Shown here piece by piece: positions 12,562 through 25,300 of a DNA stretch of 64,000 bases (positions are counted from its first letter, which is position 1; the number at the start of each line of letters is the position of its first letter). A program made the position numbers and the translations under genes. The notes beneath the pieces were generated by a model. It did no database searches. It was not told the DNA's origin and saw nothing but the letters and a program-made list of their open reading frames with translations. This stretch comes from Rhynochetos jubatus. Its lineage: Eukaryota > Chordata > Aves > Eurypygiformes > Rhynochetidae. Where the stretch lies: the NCBI GenBank assembly GCA_027574665.1, contig CM050690.1:65753905-65817904 (forward strand). Direction: 5' to 3'.

Positions 12562-13089
12562 GTAAGGACCCTATTTGTGTAAGACAAAAAGCAAACAAGC
12601 CTAATTTTCCACTGGGTAATGGCATAGACATGTTTGCACAGCAAGTGCTTAAAAGCACACATGTTCCATGTAGACAAATAAAATACATGGCCCCGCCTCA
12701 AGGACTGTGGACTGTAGTTTGGTTTTCTGTTGGGAAGGTGTTTTCTGTCAGCGCTTTGTTATAAAAACAAGGCATTTAACAATAAGAAAGCTCACAAAAG
12801 CCCAACAACGCAGCCCAGGATGATAAGCCATTTTCATTAGTTAGAGCTGTTTAAGCTTACGCATTTTCTTCAGTTAAAATTTCTTGGACTGCTGAGCAAG
12901 AGATGGATCCAAAAATGAAACAGAATCATGGTCCTCTCCAGCTCTATGAAATCTCTGTCAGGGCCAAAGGTTTGAGTGAATGTATTATATGAAGAAACAG
13001 CTTTCATCTTGTACAGAGGCTCTATTGTGCTTCAGAAAGAGTTTTAGAGTCATCTAAGTTTTTACTTCTTGCCCATGAGTGCACAGCCT

Positions 13090-13755
13090 CAGACGGCTCG
13101 TGAAGCTAGCAGTCTGTAATCACATCGGGTCGGGCCAGAACTGCTCCTCCGACATTGATAGATACTCGGTTTTGCCCTAAATTGCAATGTGAACTGAAAA
13201 ACGAGAAGCTTGCCTGAAAGGTTATCCGATCTAATGCACTTTTACTGGCACCAGGAGGAAATACAGCAGTGGTAAACAAATATAAGAACCTATTGTGACT
13301 GCGGCTTAGAATCACCAGGAGACCAATTAACACCTTTTTGTTAGGATTAACCATTATGATGTTTGCAGCAAGAGCCTTAAATTGGTACTTTCTTGTAGTT
13401 CAAAGTGCGACTACATTGCAGTTACAAGGCAAGTGGAGATCAAAGCTCCTAGAACAAATAATTACATGAAGGTAAATTCCATCTGATGTAGGAAGCAGCA
13501 GAAGCCTCCAAAGAACAGCAGTCTGGCAGGGAGCAGCCTGTAGGAGTGTGAGCAACACAAAAGGCCAGCTTTTCATCCTCAAAATGATGGAGTGAATCGG
13601 ACACTCCGAAACCATTTCGTTGTACGTACGGGGCTGCTCTTCGCTGTGTCAGCAGCTCCATTATGAAGCTTTTATTTTCGGAGGTTCATCACTCAGCTGA
13701 ACCGGTGCTAATACATAGTATAGAAAGCCTGTGTGGGGTCGCTGTGCTCGGCTGG
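13090..13755. promoter_or_regulatory. CpG-dense putative regulatory element
   Basis: By my hand count this interval of about 670 bases holds about 20 CpG dinucleotides, while the flanking kilobases are nearly CpG-free. It is not GC-rich overall and shows no repeat signature. Retention of CpG in an otherwise depleted region is what is seen in hypomethylated enhancers or deeply conserved non-coding elements. There is no TATA box or recognised first exon to call it a promoter. The call rests on composition alone; conservation has not been tested. Confidence 0.3.
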
Positions 13756-15349
13756 GAATTTTAAAGGTAATTAAGGAGGAAAAAGCCTATTGTGCTATAT
13801 TTGGTGACTGTTTCATTTTCTTGGTGTTGGTCCTGTGCCCAGGAGAGGAGGTTGGAGGGTGGGAATAATGGAATTCCCCTCATTGCCTCCATGTTCCTCT
13901 TGAGGCCCTTCAGTGGTAGTTTGCCAATGAGAAACTTGCATTTAAATAAATAACTCTGGAATTAATTGAAGTCTCAGCTTTGATGTAGTGTGTGCTTAGA
14001 TGATATTGCTTCTATTTTAGACTTTGAGTCTGGAGAAGAGGGGACTTCCTTTTTCTTACCTAAAATACCACAGGAATGCTCCAGGCCATGAGTACACGGT
14101 TTCGGTGTTTCAGTTTTTTTCTGAGCGAATCATTGTTTTATTTATTTCTTTATTTTTTATGAAAAGCAACAATGAAATGCATAAATGACAGCTGAAGAAG
14201 CCATCAGTTTGCATTGATTCGAAGAGTAACGGGTTGTGTAAAGAAGAATAAAACTCAACCAAACAAAACAGAAGCAGGATTAAAAACCAAAAAATCTTAA
14301 ATTTTCTCTTTTCTCACATTCAAAGCTTAATATTTCTTTATTATTTATTTTAATCCCAGCTTCAAAGATGCCAAAATGCATCTTTAAATAAAGGATTAAA
14401 GTGAAGGAAAATGTGTAAGTGCAAACAAACAAACAAACAAAATAGTGTCCTGTTTCGGTTGGCATGTGAATGAAAATTATACAGCACAAAAGTAACTGTC
14501 CTGAAAATGAAATAAATTATTAAGACCCCTATAAATGACACTGCAGTTACTCTCCTTGCAATTAGAAGCTGGGAATTTTTTATTCTGTAAACAGCCTTCT
14601 CCTTATTCTCGTAGGTTATAAAAGATATATTCCTTCAAAGACTGGGCATCATGGAATAACAGGCTAACACTTCAGTATGGGGTTGACTCACCTGTTTTGT
14701 CTCAGCTTGCCCTCAGCTGACCACCTGTAGTCCTGTCAGCCTCCTGAGGCAGATAAAATATTTGTCATACAATTAAATATTTATTGTGTCCAGAGGGTAT
14801 TCTGGGTGAGATCTGTACTGGGTTAGGAGAAGGTGTGTGTTAGCTGAACTGGTCCAAAAAACTGCACCAACAGCCTAGGCACAGCTTGATTCAGCCTCTT
14901 TTCATTTTAACTTAAACTGACAGGAATTAGTATAAATAGAACTATGTACAGTGTGTTTTTAATGATAAGAAGTTTGAAGCCATTTAATTAACCTAGTTTA
15001 AATAAGATACTGCTTACCGTACTGCAACTTTTTTTCCCCAGCATGTGGATTAAAAAAAACCTGATTCAGGCCAAGATAATTTTCCTCCCCTCTCATGGGC
15101 AATGCAGGGATTAGCTGCTAACTTCTTGATCTAGAAATGAGTACGAGAGCCCACTGCTTTTACACATATAACATCCATATGGGAACAAGAAAAATTATTC
15201 CTACAAAAGTAAAAATATTTCTAGGTAAGTTGCCCTCCATCTCCATCACCCCCGGCGCATCTTTTCGCCTACTGGGAAAACTTACTACAGTATCAACTGT
15301 CAAGTCAGCGCTCATCAAAGTAATTTAACTTTTAGAATGAAATTAATGT
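13756..15349. other. Unique AT-rich sequence with a (CAAA)n microsatellite and an isolated splice-like pair
   Basis: No gene is recognised. A (CAAA) repeat lies at 14422-14442. A strong acceptor-like sequence (CTTTTTTTCCCCAG, AG at 15040-15041) is followed by a consensus donor TAG|GTAAGTT (GT at 15225-15226). The 183-base segment between them has stops in all three frames, so it could only be a non-coding exon. Confidence 0.4.
14422..14442. repeat. (CAAA)n microsatellite
   Basis: About five head-to-tail copies of the tetranucleotide CAAA. Related A/C-rich tetranucleotide runs recur near 30118-30147 and 37561-37605. Confidence 0.85.
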
Positions 15350-15790
15350 TTTTCAGGCTGTTCACCCTTTGTTTGCCTCCGTGAGCTACGAGCACGCTGC
15401 TGGGCCTGTTGTGGGGTCAGGTGGGTGCCCCTAGCCAGCCAACGACATGCTTCCTGTGCCTCCAGGGGTGCTGTCAAGCAGAACTGTGCTCCAGCATGAG
15501 GGATGATGTGTGCCCAAGTCCTTCCTCCCAGGGAAGAACCAGGGGGGTTTTGTCCCTTGTGCATCACCAAGGTGTCTAACGGGGTCCAACAATGAGAAAA
15601 AACAAGACCATTCACTGCCCAGGGGACAGCCCTCAGTGCATGTGCCGGGGGTGTCCGCTCTGGGAGGCCACCACTGGAATGTGCTGTCCATCCCTGGGAG
15701 CCAGGGCAGGCACTTTGGCCATGCACCTTCCCGAAGCTGGGAGATCCATGAGGGGAAGGCGGATGTGCCTTAACCTCTTCCCTGCATGCA
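15350..15790. other. GC-rich patch of unknown origin
   Basis: This is an abrupt rise in GC against an AT-rich background. Frames are open on both strands over most of it: a minus-strand frame of 216 codons spans 15343-15993, and plus-strand frames of 87 and 77 codons lie inside. Codons on neither strand suggest a known domain; frames open on both strands at once point to composition and not coding. It might be an old inserted sequence, a decayed retrocopy or a local GC island. I cannot decide between these from the sequence alone. Confidence 0.35.
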
Positions 15791-16430
15791 AGGCCACTTT
15801 TAAACACGGCAAAACTGGCGTGTAGGTCAGGTTGATGTTTTGACACTGTCTGACAAAAGCCAGGAAGCACACGCTTTGCACTGACCCTGGGCACCTCTCT
15901 GACTCCCACGTGTTTGTTTTCACAACAGCATGAGCTAGGGACTGAATTTAACTTACGAATTTCCTGGCTCTTGTCAGTTTGCCTTACAGCCATAACCTGG
16001 TCTGAACATAGTTCTTTCTGTATTTAATATTAATGCTGGAAGTGCTATTTACAATAGCCATCTTCTAATGAGTGGGAAAGAGTACAAAGCCTTTGAGGGG
16101 GAACATAAAGTGTTTGAAATTGGTAACAGGCATGGGGGCTGTTGGCAGAGGATCACTTGTAATAAATGATCTTTTTGTTTTTATTCATTAAGAGGTCAGT
16201 TCCATAAAAAAAGAACACTTCTTACTCTTTTAGATGCTCTTATCACAGAAAAGGCTATTCTTTTATTTACTGCCTTGCAGAGGCAGAAAGGGAATTATTT
16301 GTGTCAAAGAATGATTATGAAGCATGTCTTAAAAGACCATGTGAAAATAAAGAGTATGTTTGTTGGAACATGTAAAGGAGGAACCCTTGCTTGGTTCACT
16401 TTGATGAATTTGACTGTAACATCTCGATGG

Positions 16431-16464
16431 CTCTTTTTTTCCTTCTTTTTTCTTTTTTCCTCTC
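16431..16464 (+). repeat. 34-base pure pyrimidine tract
   Basis: An uninterrupted run of C and T ends two bases before an AG (16467-16468), so it has the form of a strong 3' splice acceptor. The following frame stays open to 16583, but no donor and no recognisable protein follow. I treat it as a simple polypyrimidine tract. Confidence 0.6.
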
Positions 16465-16964
16465 GGAGGTCTGAGTATGAAAGCTTGCAGTCCCCTTGGA
16501 AGTTAATGGAAGGTTCCATCTTACATGAGTTGGGCAAAATTCGTGCTTCCCTTGAAACTAACAGCATTAATCACTGGAGATGACTTCCCAGCAATGTATT
16601 ATCACAGAACTCAAACTTCATCTAGAACAGCATTTTCTATGCAATAATTGAGAGACTTACCTCATCATTCATTCTGTGACCATTCTGCTACAAATGTGGT
16701 TGTCCAGGAATTCAAAAAATTAAAGGGAACAGGCAAAAAAAATATTACATTAGAAAAATGTTGAAAGAAGACAACTCAGAATGACTCTGAATTATGATTT
16801 CTCAGAAAGAGTCCTGAATGCCCCAGTTGCTGAGTCACGAGTGCTGCGACCTTCCTCTGTGCTTCTGAATCAGGTCTTTGGATTGTTTTATCCATTGTGG
16901 CACATTCAATTCCATGTGGTCTTTTCTTTCATGTCAAACATCCATAGGGTACAGGAAGGCCCAT

Positions 16965-16997
16965 GTGTTAGAATTGCTTCCTATGCAATTCTAACAC
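16965..16997. repeat. Perfect 13-bp inverted repeat with 7-nt loop
   Basis: GTGTTAGAATTGC at 16965-16977 is exactly complementary in reverse to GCAATTCTAACAC at 16985-16997, with TTCCTAT between them. The stem is too short for a microRNA precursor and the flanks do not extend the pairing. It may be a remnant of a templated insertion or of a small inverted-repeat element. Confidence 0.85.
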
Positions 16998-18608
16998 CTT
17001 GTGATTAGCTACTTTCTTGCCCCTCCCCCACTCCCTTTTCTATGTTTTCTGTGGAAGAAGGTTCCTTCTGGCTTTTGCTGAGATGGATTCAATACAGTTG
17101 CTTTGCAGAGAAATGGTTTCTCCCCTCTCCTCCAAGTCAATCAAGAGGAGTTGCCTCAAAAGCTGAGAGAAAGAACCCCCCACCAACTGGCTTAGTTTCT
17201 GATGCTAAAAGACTTGTCTTGGTACGGCCATCCATACCCTGGTCTTCTCTGGGGCTGTAATGCACTGCACAAATTCAAGTTATGTTTTCATCTGGCACAG
17301 AGCTTGCATTATTTTACAATATAATGACTATTAATACAGAACATTAAACGATAAACAGAATCCACATAGCGTGTCCCCATGTTCTACCTCTGCCATTATC
17401 CGGACTTGATTGTTCCAACATAGCTATAATTCACCGTTGTTTAGGCTATGAGCCAGCCTCAGGGGTGTGGAGGGGTACCGTGCCCAACAGCCCCTGCCAG
17501 GGAACATTGTGCCTGGGAGCTGGCCGGGCCTGTTTCCCAGAGGAGGAAGGTTTTGTTCTCCCAAGCAGACATCCTGACCCGTTGTGGAAGACTGGCGGGG
17601 CGGCGAGCTGACACAGGGCTTGACACTGCCTGCAGAGATTGTGCTCAGACCCTAGAGATACAGAAATTGTCATTTGCTTGTTAGCCTCCTGCTGGTAGAA
17701 GCTCTATTTCCCTTTGTTTTGGGCTAAAGGCTGCCTTTCCCTCTCCCAGCTCTTAAAGGTTTCACCATAAGAACAAAATAAGGGGTTTCTCATAGAAGAA
17801 AAGGAGTTTTGGACAATGGGTAGAGTTACAAAGGAGTGAATGACAGGCTTCCCTGTCTGACAAGCAGCTGGAGTGAGGAGCCTTTGCGGGTGCAAATAGA
17901 AATCATTGTGCCGGGTGTTTGTGGAGTTACTTATTCATTAGATCTCTTTTCACTAAGTTAATGAACTTATGCAGCCTGATCCTGCTTCTAATTTAGTTGG
18001 TGTCAGTCACAGTTCTGCAGAGTTTGGGACAGATCACTGGATTTCTAAACTAATCCCACTCAGGCCACTGAATTTTACTTGCGTACTGGTGCTTAGCTGG
18101 GGCGAATATCTTTCAGTTCCCTTCAGAAAGGCATTCAGGCTTGATTCAAAAGCGTGGGGAGAGAAGAATCTGCCCTTCCTTTGGTAACTTGTTCCAGAGG
18201 TCAGCAAACCACGCTGTTAGACTCTTTCGAGTATGTCTGACTTCACCTTTTACCTATTGCTTCTTGCTATGCCTTTCCCAACTAGATAAAAACGTGTTTT
18301 AGTGTCCAGCACTACTCATTCTAATACAGTTGTTTATAATTGTGTTTTACCTTATTACTTTTGTAATTGTTTGCTGCTTCTCCTCCATTTTTCCAACATC
18401 CTCTTAAAAACAAAGAGTAGAACATGGATATTGCTCCCAGCAACACTTCATACTCAATACTCAAGAGCAGTTGCTTCTTAAAAAAAAAAATTGCTAGCCC
18501 TTGATACAGGACTGCAATAAAACTGTTGGCTCTTAAGGTAAGCAAGTTTCTATGTTTGGCACTTGAGATTACCTTAGTGTTGAAAGCTGGAGGTTTGAAC
18601 ACCATCCT

Positions 18609-18666
18609 CCTTCCTATCCCCATTGCTGCCTGCTGAACCTTCCTATCCTCATTGCTGCCTGCTGCC
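18609..18666. repeat. 29-bp tandem duplication
   Basis: Two copies of a 29-base unit beginning CCTTCCTATCC and containing ATTGCTGCCTGCTG lie head to tail (18609-18637 and 18638-18666). They differ at only a few positions. An extra TGCCTGCTGG follows. The near identity points to a recent slippage or duplication. Confidence 0.85.
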
Positions 18667-21508
18667 TGCTGGTATCTACTTGATACCAGAAGAGAAACCT
18701 GTTAGAACGGCTTAGGCTTTGTGCACACTGGGAAGTCTTGCTGATCACATTGTAATGCTTAAATTTCTATAGTCATATGGGTTTAAGGAGTAGCTCCCTC
18801 TGTCCCAACAATCATTGGTATTATTGGAGAAATAATGTATTTCTAAAATACTATAAACTAAAAGTAGAAAAACCCATATTTGTATGATAGTAGGGTTGTC
18901 CATCAGGAGACTGCATCAGTCTGTAATAAAATTCAGCTTATATTGATGCAAATGTCTGGTGTAGATGACTCAACTGAGTTGTTTTTCCAAAAACTGATGG
19001 AAAACAATCAGCAGAGTTGATGATCAATTCTTCATCCTATTTTCTTAGTATTTCAAATATGGAGAAATACAAGAAAATATTCACTTTGGAATTGGAGGAG
19101 ACACAGAAGTCTCTCTGAAATAACACAGCAATAATACTATCAATCTGTTTTTTACAGCAACTGTCAGCACACTGTGTATAAAGTTTTCTTAGTAGTAGAG
19201 ATATCCAAGCTGATAATGAAATACTCAGGCTCCCACACTTTGTAATGTCAGTTGTTCTACTAATTGAACAGAGAAGGTTTTGATTTCCATGATATGCCAA
19301 GAGGAATGATTATGAAGTGTAGATGATAGAGGGGTTATAGCATCTACAGGTATGGTGTGTACAAAATCTGTGCTGGCCAGGGAAGCAAAAAAAACCCAAA
19401 CAGTAAATGGAGTTTGGATGCAGCTGAGCGGAGGGCAGATTGAAGTGGGGAGCAGGTCACCCTATAGCTGCTGGAGGGAGAAACTGGTACTGAGAAGTTG
19501 AGGCAGTCTGTGGTTTTCAGGACCTCTCTGTGGCAGTCTGGGAACACAGGAACCTTGTTTGCAGTACCTTGCTTGCTGGTGCTGTGAGATAGAGTTTCCA
19601 GTTGTGAAATGCTCTGAAAAGTGCGGAGGTTGGGAGTGACTGGACTGAATCTGAGTGTTACAGGTGACCCAATGTGAGAGCTGCTGAAGGAGAAGGACTT
19701 CTTCCTCTTTGTGTCTGTCGTATGTACTTTCTGTCCTTACTTAGGGCTTGTCCCTTATATTCCCTGTGAGTTGGTGTAATTCACTCATCCTGCAGAACAT
19801 TAGCTTAGTCATCCCTCACGTACCTCAGGAAGAAAAAAGAAAACAGTTTTCCACTGGGTTTGCAGGGTTAATCAGCTCAGGAAAGACCCTAACGTGTGCT
19901 GAAGGAGTGGGAACCAGTGGACAACAGCAGGAGTGAGAGAATGAGGGGGGAGAAAGAAAGTAAGGTGGCAGAGGGTGATGAGATTCACTCAGCTGGAATA
20001 GCTCTTTGAGTGTCCTGATGAGTGTTTCTGAGAAGCATATGTGCTGAGCAAAAGGACATGGTCCAACTCTGATTTCAATTACATTTTATTTCAGAAGTTG
20101 GCACCTTGAAGGTCTCACCTAGAGAGCTACCTCTGCAGACATGGTTGTTGGTGGCTGTGTAAGAGGAAAACAGGTACCGTGACTGACACCATGAAAGAAC
20201 AATGGGACTTTGTAGAGGCTAAACTCTCTGAGCTCTCTTCCCAGCTGCTGATGGAGGTCTTGACTCTCCAGGAGATGAGCCGATAGGTTCTGCTGAGGCC
20301 CTTGCATATGGCCAATGCCTTTTTCTCTGTGGAGTTTGAACTTTGCTAAAAAGTGTACTGGTCCTCTTACTTAGATAATGCGTATGGCTGAGTAACTTTC
20401 AATATTTTTAAATATAGGATCATTCCTAAGGTCCAGATGTACTGAAGTGTTTGTTGTTTGAGCCAGCATCCACTCTATATGTTCTGTGACTCATCCGTGT
20501 ATATCAATCTGTATACACGCATGTATATTTCACACTTTTGAGACGTTCCGTTGAGCTGTGAGTCCTGTGAGCTGGAAGTCCATTGGTGATTAAAGGGTAC
20601 TAGGGGTATTCTCAGAATGTATCCTCTGGTTTAGTTTCATCCAAAAAAAATCCAGTTTTATGCTCTGAGACCACCTGCAGTGCAAATCGAAATACTGGTA
20701 GTAGGGACTTACATGAGATTGGTTTCAGAAGTGTGTTTGTCATCCAAAGTAAAATGCTGCTGTAGACACTGGCTTCTTTGCTTGATGATGATCTAACCTT
20801 GAAAATAAGCATCAGAATACATGGTTAATATAAAACTGCTTTATTTTACTGATGAATTACAATGCCTTGTTTTGGAGACTTTTCTGTTTTGCAAACTACA
20901 TGGATCATGGCAGTAGAAGATTAATAATTTCTCCTACAAACTTTAGGCAACATTTGCTATTTGTTGTACTACACAGTAACTAACCATATGTAAGAACATC
21001 TCCAGGATTGTTTCCCAACAGATAAGTTAGACTAAGCAGAGGCAAAATTGAGTTTAATCATCACTTTAAATACAGGGAACTGAAATACAGCTCTGAAAGA
21101 GTTTCACCAAAGTCAGCTGGGAAGCCTGCACCAAAGCTGGTGAATCGTCTTATGAATGTAGATCAATTGTCCTGTTACTGCGCAATACTCCATATTGATA
21201 TATTTATACAGTTCCTAGCAGAGCACAGTGGGATGCTTTGCCACGAGTATGAATCACAGTATGGTCAGGCTGATGAGCCTGAGTCAAAAGAGATGTCCTG
21301 TTAAAGGAGTTTCAGTGGAAGATCCTTATTTATAGTCATTACAAGCAAATCCTTCTCTTTTCAAATGTTCTCAAAGAAGAAAATGAGGGCATCACAGAAG
21401 AATTTGAGGCTACTACAGTCAGGCTGTAGGCTGCTTATTCTTGGTTATAGCTCTCTGGACTTCACTGCTTATACAGCAGATACATTTGGATCAGCAATTT
21501 TGATATAA

Positions 21509-21596
21509 GCCTCAATGGTTTGGTTGTTTTGTTTTGTGGTGGTTTTTTGTTTGTTTGTGGGGTTTTTTTCCCTTTTTTTTTTTTTTTTTTTTTTTT
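21509..21596. repeat. T/G-rich tract ending in a run of 24 T
   Basis: A low-complexity stretch of TTTG and GGTTTT motifs runs into an uninterrupted T24 (21573-21596). No retroposon body is recognised on the side expected for a minus-strand poly(A) tail, so I list it as simple sequence. Confidence 0.85.
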
Positions 21597-22305
21597 GTCT
21601 AGAACAATAGCATATGGATAATGATATAATCTGCTTACCATCTTGGAAGAAATGGTTAGCTTTCCAGGGTTTAGTTTTTCTGCAGTATGACATACGATTG
21701 TTGTCTTCAGGGTATCTCATAAATTCATCATCATTGGCATTAGTGCAACTAACTGAGCGTAATTTGTTGTTTTCTATTCTAATTTTAAGTGCTACACTGT
21801 TTTCTCTCCTCTCAGGCTGACATTAATCACTTCAGGAAACACTTTTCTTTGTAGCCGGAGGCCCTCAGTCTTGCAAGTGTTCAGCCAGTAGTGATCTGAT
21901 AAGCTTAGTGCTGAAAGTACTTTGAAAAGAGATTTCATTTATCTTGAATATTGGGTAACAAACTGTCAAGATTTCTTTTCCTTTTTAATACATCATTTCT
22001 ATGCAAACTTAGATATCAGACAGAACAAATATCCAGACCAGGAAAGTGAAAAGGTGCAGTTGAACGAAACACACTACTGAACTCTGATTATTTTAGCCTG
22101 GAAAATGCGAAGGAAAGCCTATATAATTAGTTTATAATATTTGACTCACACCATCCAGTTTGTACATCAAATTGTCCAAACAATGCATTAATATGGGACT
22201 TCTTTAGTTTGAAGTTCTATATACCAGCATAATAACTAGAATGAAACTCAGTCGTTTGTTGTGATACCAAAGCAGTGGTAAAGGTGTTCTGGTTTTCTGA
22301 AAAAG

Positions 22306-22323
22306 AAAAAAAAAAAAAAAAAA
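22306..22323. repeat. Poly(A) tract, 18 bases
   Basis: An uninterrupted A18 run preceded by GAAAAAG. No retroposon sequence is recognised upstream. Confidence 0.9.
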
Positions 22324-25300
22324 GCAGCATGGACTCAATTCAGATAAAACTAATGAGGACCATGGAAAAATGAAATGGAAACAATTACGAAAGAATTAAA
22401 AAGCACAAGCAGTATTTGCCAACAAGATATATGTAAATCTAATAATTTTTATGATTTGTGTTCCCAAACCTTGAAGCTATTTAAAAGGCTCAGACTTTGA
22501 GGTAGTGGCTACTTGTTTAAGGAATTCCAAATCAGGCACCTGAAGCTCTGGTTCTTTCAATTTAAATAACCAACCCATGTTTTATTTTGTTTTTAATTCA
22601 CTTTTACATGAAATGTACTCATTGGCAGATACCTGACTCATTTCTGGATTCCTGTCCTTGCCCAACAGAACCCATACTGGTTATGAGTGGAAAAGCTGTT
22701 TTGTGAGTCAGCCTAGAGGATTGAAGAGCTCAGAGCTATAATCCTGCCTTAGTCACAGGTGTTCCCATGAAGCCTAGTTTCATTAATTAACTAGGCTGGT
22801 CTTTAAATGGGATTAAATACATGGGTCTAACTTCTAAAGCTTGCTGAATGTGAGAAATAATATGGTGAGTTATGGGAAATGCGTCACTGGACAGTAGTTT
22901 AGGATGTTCATGAACCTTTCTCTGGGCTACAAAGCAAGTCGTATCTGAGAAATGTTACCACAGCACTGTGCACCTCCTTTTGTGTCTTAGTTTACCAATA
23001 ACTGGGCTGGCTTGTTCTGACCTTTATTTTCTGCCTGAAGCATTGTCTTTGTGTAGCAGTAGGAACAGTAGAAAACGTATTCATTGCAGAACTGGCAGCA
23101 GCATAGGTGGAAATAATGAAAATAAAGAATACAAGGCACAAAATGACAGCTATATAGAGTAATTTCAAACCAAAACATCAACTTGAGGTCTGTGGAAGGG
23201 ATGACCTTGGTGGACTTTGTACTATTTTGTTAACAGAAGTTATTCTGAAAATAACTTCCATGTTGTTCTGGATATTTGTTCTGAAAGGTATTTAGATAAC
23301 CAGACCATCTAATTATGGACAGCATAGATCACAGTGTGCTTATAAGTGTCTTTAGGGTGTTCAACAGCTCTGGTACCATGTTATCAGATTGAACTTATTT
23401 TACTGAATACACTCCCTGTGGTGTCCTGTCCTCAGCCAGCATTACAGCAGTTTACTGGTTGTTATTCAATTAATATTCACTTCCTGTTTTGACTGTACTA
23501 ATGTATAAATTGTGAATCAAGGTGAACGTGAACCAAACAGCATCATAAATCTCACCATCACATTCTTAGTCTTTGTGTTGTAGGTTTCAGTGCCGGTTGC
23601 AACAGATGATTGCAAGCTACGGTTCAGTCCTCTGATGATAGTAAAATAAGTGGGATCTATAAAACGTATGCTGATGGTAGTATATTGAGCTAGAGGGATG
23701 ATGAGGAAACTGAAATAGTCTGTTATGCTTTTCCAAGAAAAATGCCTTACTTGGCAAAAGGAGTTTTCTAATTAGCAGTATTGTCATCTCGCTTCAGTTT
23801 TAGTTCTGCAATTGCTATTGACATTGGGGAACTACATAGACATACATAAAAAGCGTGAGAATCTTAATACTTATTGATCTCTGCTACTACAGTAAGATGG
23901 CTGTAGAATCTAGTTTGTTCTTAAAAGACCTGTCTTTCCCATGCGTGAGAAAAGTGTTACTGCAGTACAAACATACAATACTGCTGGACATACAGCTTAC
24001 AAATCTTGCTCTCAGCTGGGCCAGCTGAGGGATTACTCGCCTACTGATGCTGAAAGAGCTGTGTATTGCAGAGTTTTAATAAAAGCTTTCTTCACTTTGT
24101 AAAGCAATCTCTGTGCAATTGGTTCATGATCTTGCAAAGCATGCAGCTGGCTGACAGTATTTCATTGAGCTTTAATGGAGAAAAGCCAGGTCTGAAGAAA
24201 ATTAGTGTAGTAGTCTCAAATGTTTTAATAAGATATAGACTTTCTATGAGCTCAGTCCTATTATTTGGTTTAAAACTTGTTTCTAAAAAGAAATGTCAAA
24301 GAAAACACTCAACGCTCTGGGAAAAATCTTTTCAGTGAAGCAGGCTGTAATCTTACTTTAGTCTAAACTCAAATATGTCATAGTTTAGGAAGTTATTTAC
24401 TGAGAGCAAATAGCCAAAAAAACTAAAAAACATGGAACATATATAAGTAATGTTAGTCCTTTTTATTGATTTCTGTAATGGAATAAAAATACAGGTTCCA
24501 CTAATGAAAACAATCCATCGGTCTTCTGCAAGCCTATTGCCTTTGGTGCTACATCATTTAGAGACCAGACTTGCTCTCAGGGTTATGCTCTTCTTTTAAA
24601 TTAATAAAATCTGACTAGGCTTTATTTGATTAACATGTCATGGTTTAAATACAGCTAGCAAAATACCATTAAGCTGAAACTGGGAAATGGTTCTTTACCT
24701 ATATTTGACGTTTTATTGCTTCTGTTTCAGAACTGAAAAACCGTTTTTGTTTGACAGTTGTCCATTTTCTTCCCCCAACAGTGGCAGTAGGGCTAATATT
24801 TTATTACTGCTTGTTATGAATCTTGCTGGACTTTCCTTTGTAAATTATTTGCTTTAGGAATATAAGATCGTTACAAAAATAAATATAAAAAGTATTTTCT
24901 GAAATATTGCTTTGGAGCAATATGCTTAGGTTTAATGTTTTGATTTGAACTAGAGGAATTGGATTTGCCACAAAGCAAATCTGACCTATCAAAGAAGCTG
25001 TTAGCTTTCAGTGAATAGAGCACAATCCCCAAACTCTCAATATTAAGACCCATTTTATTGCCCTGGGCAGAGGTGTTTTTCTCAGGATCACGATGCTCTG
25101 CTTTATTCTGTTCAGTGTTTGTCAGAAAGGCATGAACAGATGGATTGGACCACCTCTTGATTCAGGGGCTTAGTTGAACTGCAGTTTGGATGCATTTGTA
25201 CACATTGTGAACCATTGAAAATCTTTTCAGCTTGCAAGTCAGTGAATACGAGGAATACATTCTGAATGGTGTTGGTTCCTGAGTGTATTTATTTCAAAGT

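Larger units (their letters stand above)
10972..13089. other. Unique sequence with candidate motifs and one exon-like site
   Basis: No recognised gene is present. The stretch contains a YY1-like and a decayed NRF1-like site (11347-11408) and a short exon-like segment (12512-12561), both listed separately. Minor A/T tracts are present. Confidence 0.45.
15791..21508. other. Unique sequence with small repeats
   Basis: No gene is recognised across this stretch. It contains a 34-base pyrimidine tract (16431-16464), a perfect hairpin (16965-16997), a moderately GC-rich patch at about 17450-17690 and a 29-bp tandem duplication (18609-18666). The first, second and fourth are listed separately. Confidence 0.45.

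Noticed and set aside
15343-15993. 216-codon minus-strand open frame
   Set aside because: Lies on a GC-rich patch where plus-strand frames are also open; no recognised domain and no flanking splice or promoter support.
22771-22797. 9-bp inverted repeat AGCCTAGTT...AACTAGGCT
   Set aside because: Perfect, but 9-bp stems with short loops are expected several times by chance in this window.
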